From NCBI GenBank assembly GCA_030602675.1, contig JAUVZH010000211.1, positions 1 through 5,619 of the forward strand: 5,619 bases of DNA, read 5' to 3'. Below the pieces are notes generated by a model. It was not told the origin of the DNA and ran no database searches. It was given only the letters and a program-made list of their open reading frames with translations. This DNA is from Candidatus Heimdallarchaeota archaeon. Lineage in GTDB: Archaea > Asgardarchaeota > Heimdallarchaeia > JABLTI01. This document shows, piece after piece, positions 4,498-5,619 of the stretch (within the stretch, counting starts at the first letter, position 1; each line of letters begins with the position of its first letter). Made by a program: the position numbers and the translations under genes.

Positions 4498-5619
4498 CTA
4501 ATCGCTTGATTGTAGTTCTACAGGTTGTGGAAAGTCATCAACATAATCGAATTGACTGTTATATAATTCTGCATAGAATCCATCTTTTGTAAGCAAATCT
4601 TCATGATTTCCCTGTTCTACTATGTCTCCATCTCGAATGACAAGAATAAGATCTGCATTTCTGATTGTTGACAAACGATGAGCAATAACAAAACTTGTTC
4701 TATTCGTCATCAAATCATCCATTGCCTTCTGGATTAGAATTTCTGTACGAGTATCTACAGAACTAGTAGCTTCATCAAGAATAAGAACAGGTGGATCAGC
4801 TAATACAGCTCTAGCAATTGTTAGAAGCTGCATTTGTCCTTGGGAAATATTCGTTATTTCTTCATTGATAATCATATCATAACCTCCAGGGAGCTTATGA
4901 ACGAATGAATCAACATGAGCAGCTTTTGCAGCAGCTATTACTTCCTCATCTGTTGCTTCAGGACGACCATATCGAATATTTTCCATTATCGAACCATTGA
5001 ATAGCCAAGTGTCTTGAAGCACCATTCCAAAATTGTCTCGAAGATTTACTCGAGTAACATCCCTGATATCAATTCCCTCGACAAGAATAGATCCATCATT
5101 TACATCATAGAAACGCATGAGTAATTTAACCATGGTTGTTTTTCCAGCACCTGTTGGACCTACAAGAGCGATTTTTTGTCCTGGTTTTGCTATTGCAGAA
5201 AAGTTGTGTATGATAGTTTTATCAATATTATAACCAAACTTAACATTTCTGAACTCAACTAAACCAGTTACATTTTCTAACTTCTTGGGATCCTTTGATT
5301 CAGCAACAAGTTCTTGTTCATCTAGAAATTCAAAAACTCGTTCTGAAGAAGCTGCAGTTCGTTGTAAAACATTAGATGCACTAGCAATTTGCCCTAATGG
5401 TCGTGTGAATGAGCGAACATATTGAATGAATGCTTGAATATCACCCACGGTGATTGATCCTTTGGATGTAAGATAACCACCCAGAACCGCTACAGCTACA
5501 TAGCCCAAATTGCCTATAAAGGTCATTAGAGGCATCATTAGTCCAGAAAAGAATTGTGATTTCCAAGCAGATTCTTGGAGTGTATTATTGTATTTTTCAA
5601 ATTCTTTAAGACTTTGTTC
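4498..5619 (-). CDS. ABC exporter half-transporter (MsbA/MdlB type), C-terminal part, cut by the right window edge
   Basis: The frame is open to the window edge, so the ATG at 5538 is internal and the true start lies outside; 373 residues of an expected 570-620 are visible. Positions below count from the methionine at 5538. Residues 1-23 and 31-51 are the last two transmembrane helices (GYVAVAVLGGYL; VGDIQAFIQYVRSFTRPLGQ). The ATPase domain is complete: A-loop Y103, Walker A GPTGAGKT (127-134), Q-loop Q175, signature ISQGQ (231-235), Walker B VLILDE (251-256) with catalytic E256, D-loop SSVD (259-262) and H-loop H287. It would use ATP to export a hydrophobic or drug-like compound or lipid across the cytoplasmic membrane, as a dimer of half-transporters. 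The closing YAELYNSQFDYVDD is typical of bacterial-type multidrug half-transporters, often encoded in pairs, so a partner may lie just right of the window. The substrate is unknown. Confidence 0.92.
   Translation of the reverse strand, partial: EQSLKEFEKYNNTLQESAWKSQFFSGLMMPLMTFIGNLGYVAVAVLGGYLTSKGSITVGDIQAFIQYVRSFTRPLGQIASASNVLQRTAASSERVFEFLDEQELVAESKDPKKLENVTGLVEFRNVKFGYNIDKTIIHNFSAIAKPGQKIALVGPTGAGKTTMVKLLMRFYDVNDGSILVEGIDIRDVTRVNLRDNFGMVLQDTWLFNGSIMENIRYGRPEATDEEVIAAAKAAHVDSFVHKLPGGYDMIINEEITNISQGQMQLLTIARAVLADPPVLILDEATSSVDTRTEILIQKAMDDLMTNRTSFVIAHRLSTIRNADLILVIRDGDIVEQGNHEDLLTKDGFYAELYNSQFDYVDDFPQPVELQSSD

Noticed and set aside
5536..5538. ATG as the start of the ABC transporter
   Set aside because: The frame stays open for 27 more codons to the window edge and encodes transporter-like sequence (for example AWKSQFFSGLM), so this methionine is internal.
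1..5619. CRISPR arrays, tRNA or rRNA genes, insertion sequences, integrase attachment repeats
   Set aside because: I saw no spaced direct repeats, cloverleaf-like segment, transposase motif or long terminal inverted repeats in the window.

Overview
The window is AT-rich (about one third G+C) and densely packed. It most likely comes from an archaeon. Upstream gaps hold AT-rich TATA-like elements about 25-30 nt before the likely transcript starts rather than clear bacterial -35/-10 pairs. Gene ends carry pyrimidine-rich tracts, and one gene looks leaderless. The mix of bacterial-type metabolic and transport genes with a eukaryote-like acyltransferase would suit an Asgard-type archaeon. That lineage call is inference only; no rRNA or other marker gene is present.

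Layout, left to right: (1) a minus-strand gene that starts near 114-117 and runs off the left edge; (2) a divergent intergenic region of about 200 bp with a 29-bp imperfect palindrome and a leader hairpin that would mask the next gene's ribosome-binding site; (3) a plus-strand pair, 17 nt apart, encoding an SPL-like radical SAM protein and a cysteine synthase-family PLP enzyme; (4) a plus-strand gene with its own promoter and Shine-Dalgarno site, encoding a tandem-GNAT protein that resembles eukaryotic N-myristoyltransferase along its whole length; (5) a separate, probably leaderless, single-domain GNAT acetyltransferase; (6) a convergent, right-truncated ABC exporter half-transporter, separated from the GNAT gene by 33 bp containing a small hairpin.

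The main discovery candidate is the N-myristoyltransferase-like protein at 2648-3739. The enzyme family is regarded as essentially eukaryotic, and the resemblance, made by eye, is co-linear through both GNAT halves to the C-terminal NW..P..EK motif. The second point of interest is the radical SAM/cysteine synthase pair behind an unusually structured leader. Apart from that likely operon, nothing links the genes into one pathway: they appear to be independent transcription units.
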